NCBI GenBank assembly: GCA_026929865.2
Contig: CM049406.2
Span: 26,601,001-26,665,000, forward strand
DNA: 64,000 nt
Source of the DNA: Hyperoplus lanceolatus
Lineage: Eukaryota > Chordata > Actinopteri > Uranoscopiformes > Ammodytidae
Reading direction: 5' to 3'
The notes below the pieces were generated by a model. The model did no database searches and had not been told where the DNA came from. It saw nothing but the letters and a program-made list of their open reading frames with translations. Made by a program: the position numbers and the translations under genes. Within the stretch, counting starts at the first letter, position 1; each line of letters opens with the position of its first letter. Positions 62,528-64,000 of this stretch are shown here, piece by piece.

Positions 62528-63069
62528 GCATTAAGATATAAGTAGCCTATGATGGAACTTGGCCAATAAAAACTGAAAAAAAAAGAAAATGGCTGACAAT
62601 TATATTTTAGGGCGCTAGAGGGCGCCATATCAAGCAGCACTGAATCACTAATTTAAGCATACAATTCATCACGTTGGAACCTAGAGGAAAGCCATTATTG
62701 ATACCTCAAAGTCTAATTATACTCAACAAAACGCATAGGGCCTACATGTGTCCACGGGGTTGTGGGTGATTATTTTCTTAGAAACTAATGAAGCAATATG
62801 AGTAGATGAAGATGATTTCTGAGCAGTGGCCACTGTAATAAAACCCTGAAAAAACAGTCAGTGTCATTCACAGACAGGCCTGTTGGGTTGTGCACTCCCT
62901 TAACCCTTGAAGACGATTAAAACGCCGTCTATTTTCCTCCAGTTTGCTCTGAAATACCTCCGCTTTTAATGTCAGCATCCATGGCAATAAAACAGCGATG
63001 GTGAAGATCACTCAGTCAAATGGTCTCTCAACTAGGCCGCATTTATTGTTCTCTCAATCTAACTATGGC

Positions 63070-63320
63070 TCCCATCCCGCCCAGAAGCGACCGCGCTTAT
63101 GAGGGATGGCTCTTACAGCCAATGAGATAGCCGTTTGCTGCCGGGCAGGGAGAGAATGGACCAATCCTCGTTTGAGAACGTCCGAGGGGCACGCTTACTA
63201 CGCTTTCTCTGGCAAGAATGTTAGTTCCTGCTCTTCCCTGGCCGTTTCCTGTAATCGTACAGTGTTGTGAGACGGAGAAAGCCATGTGTGTCGATGCAAA
63301 GGTAAATTTAGCACCCCCAA
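63070..63320 (+). promoter_or_regulatory. CpG-rich candidate promoter and first exon at the right edge
   Basis: A CpG-dense stretch with two CCAAT-type boxes (GCCAATGAG at about 63119, ACCAATCCT at about 63160). It is followed at 63283 by ATG TGT GTC GAT GCA AAG and then GTAAAT, a plausible donor. The gene it would belong to lies right of the window and was not identified. Confidence 0.35.
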
Positions 63321-64000
63321 ATGTATTACTGTGAGTGTTGGGGCAGTGGATATGATGGTTATCTTCAGGTATTTTTGCCGAAAAATAGACGCAGACCAAG
63401 CGAAACAGTATTGCGGCCTAACCCGTGTCTGAACGTTGACGGGCAATGGTTATTGTGGCACGTTGCTTTGGTTTGGTCCGGTTTGTTGATGAGATTGAAA
63501 GAGTCCGGCGGACTGAATGGTTGGTAGTAAATGACAGAGAAGCGAGGTAACACTTTTAAACATTCAATACGCCGTGTTTAAAAGCCCAATTGTGTTTTCG
63601 TGGCCACCGAGGCTTTTGTAATAGGCACATCTTGGTCGCGACACGAGCTAATGCTAGCCGACGGTTTTGTGAGAAAGACTGCAACATACGAGCAGAGAGG
63701 AGAGCATCCTAGCTGTCCAGCATCAGTACCCTGCTCCTCTGACTTCACTACTAACTAGTTTATTTAGCTGAATCTGCTCTGGGTAGTCCAGCTTAGTATA
63801 GTATCAATAATTTATTAGCCGACTGCTTTTAGTTTCTTCCCTAAACCTTGAATGTCACATTGAGTCCGTTTTCTGGACCGGGTGGCCACAGGTTAGAAGT
63901 TATATCCAAAAACAATGTTTTTACTTGGAGTAATAAGTAATTGAAACTTTAGTTGTTATTGTTGTTGTTGATAAATGAATGACTGTTGTGATCAACCTAA
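63321..64000. other. Right edge, no exon recognised
   Basis: Moderately CpG-containing sequence after the candidate first exon, probably intron of the next gene. No homology seen. Confidence 0.35.

Larger units (their letters stand above)
60110..63060. other. Intergenic, repeat-containing
   Basis: No gene recognised. Holds a (TG)n plus poly-G tract at about 62055-62094 and three copies of GGACAAAARCGTCC at 61303, 62306 and 62493. Several chance ORFs. Confidence 0.55.

Overview
The window is vertebrate nuclear DNA, most likely from a ray-finned (teleost) fish. Genes are split by GT-AG introns, coding density is low, there are many (CA)n tracts, and the interspersed repeats are of teleost type (Tc1-like element, short TIR elements, a LINE tail, SINE-like fragments). 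The order acin1 - mmp14 - sall2 - cerebellin gene recalls the human 14q11.2-q12 neighbourhood that holds ACIN1, MMP14, SALL2 and CBLN3.

Layout. 1-8.9 kb: 3' part of acin1 (+), covering the RRM, the ASAP-complex motif and an RE/RD-rich tail, with a CpG-rich internal promoter candidate near 1.3-1.9 kb. 8.9-15.3 kb: intergenic. 15.3-28.7 kb: mmp14 (-), ten coding exons, a 7.5 kb first intron with a degenerate tandem duplication, and a frame break in the juxtamembrane linker. 29-32 kb: intergenic repeats. 32.1-38.5 kb: sall2 (-), three coding exons, with a possible further upstream non-coding exon near 40.2 kb. 41.4-45.0 kb: repeat island with an unidentified 190-codon ORF and a palindromic Tc1-like element. 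45.8-47.3 kb: class A GPCR (-). 49.4-50.3 kb: repeats, including a dead LINE tail. 50.4-56.0 kb: RING/B-box/PRY-SPRY TRIM gene (+) with a one-base frame break in exon 2. 57.9-59.8 kb: cerebellin-family gene (+) whose poly(A) signal lies in a TTAA-flanked TIR element. 60-64 kb: intergenic repeats and a CpG promoter candidate at the right edge.

The genes are not an operon and share no single pathway: an RNA-processing factor, a membrane metalloprotease, a zinc-finger transcription factor, a receptor, a putative E3 ligase and a synaptic organiser. No prokaryote-type system, CRISPR array or viral gene was seen. I found no wholly new system. The best leads are two frame breaks in otherwise intact genes, the palindromic Tc1-like element, the missing first zinc finger of sall2, and transposon-derived sequence at gene ends. 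Exon coordinates were joined by hand from splice sites and phases and have no transcript support here.
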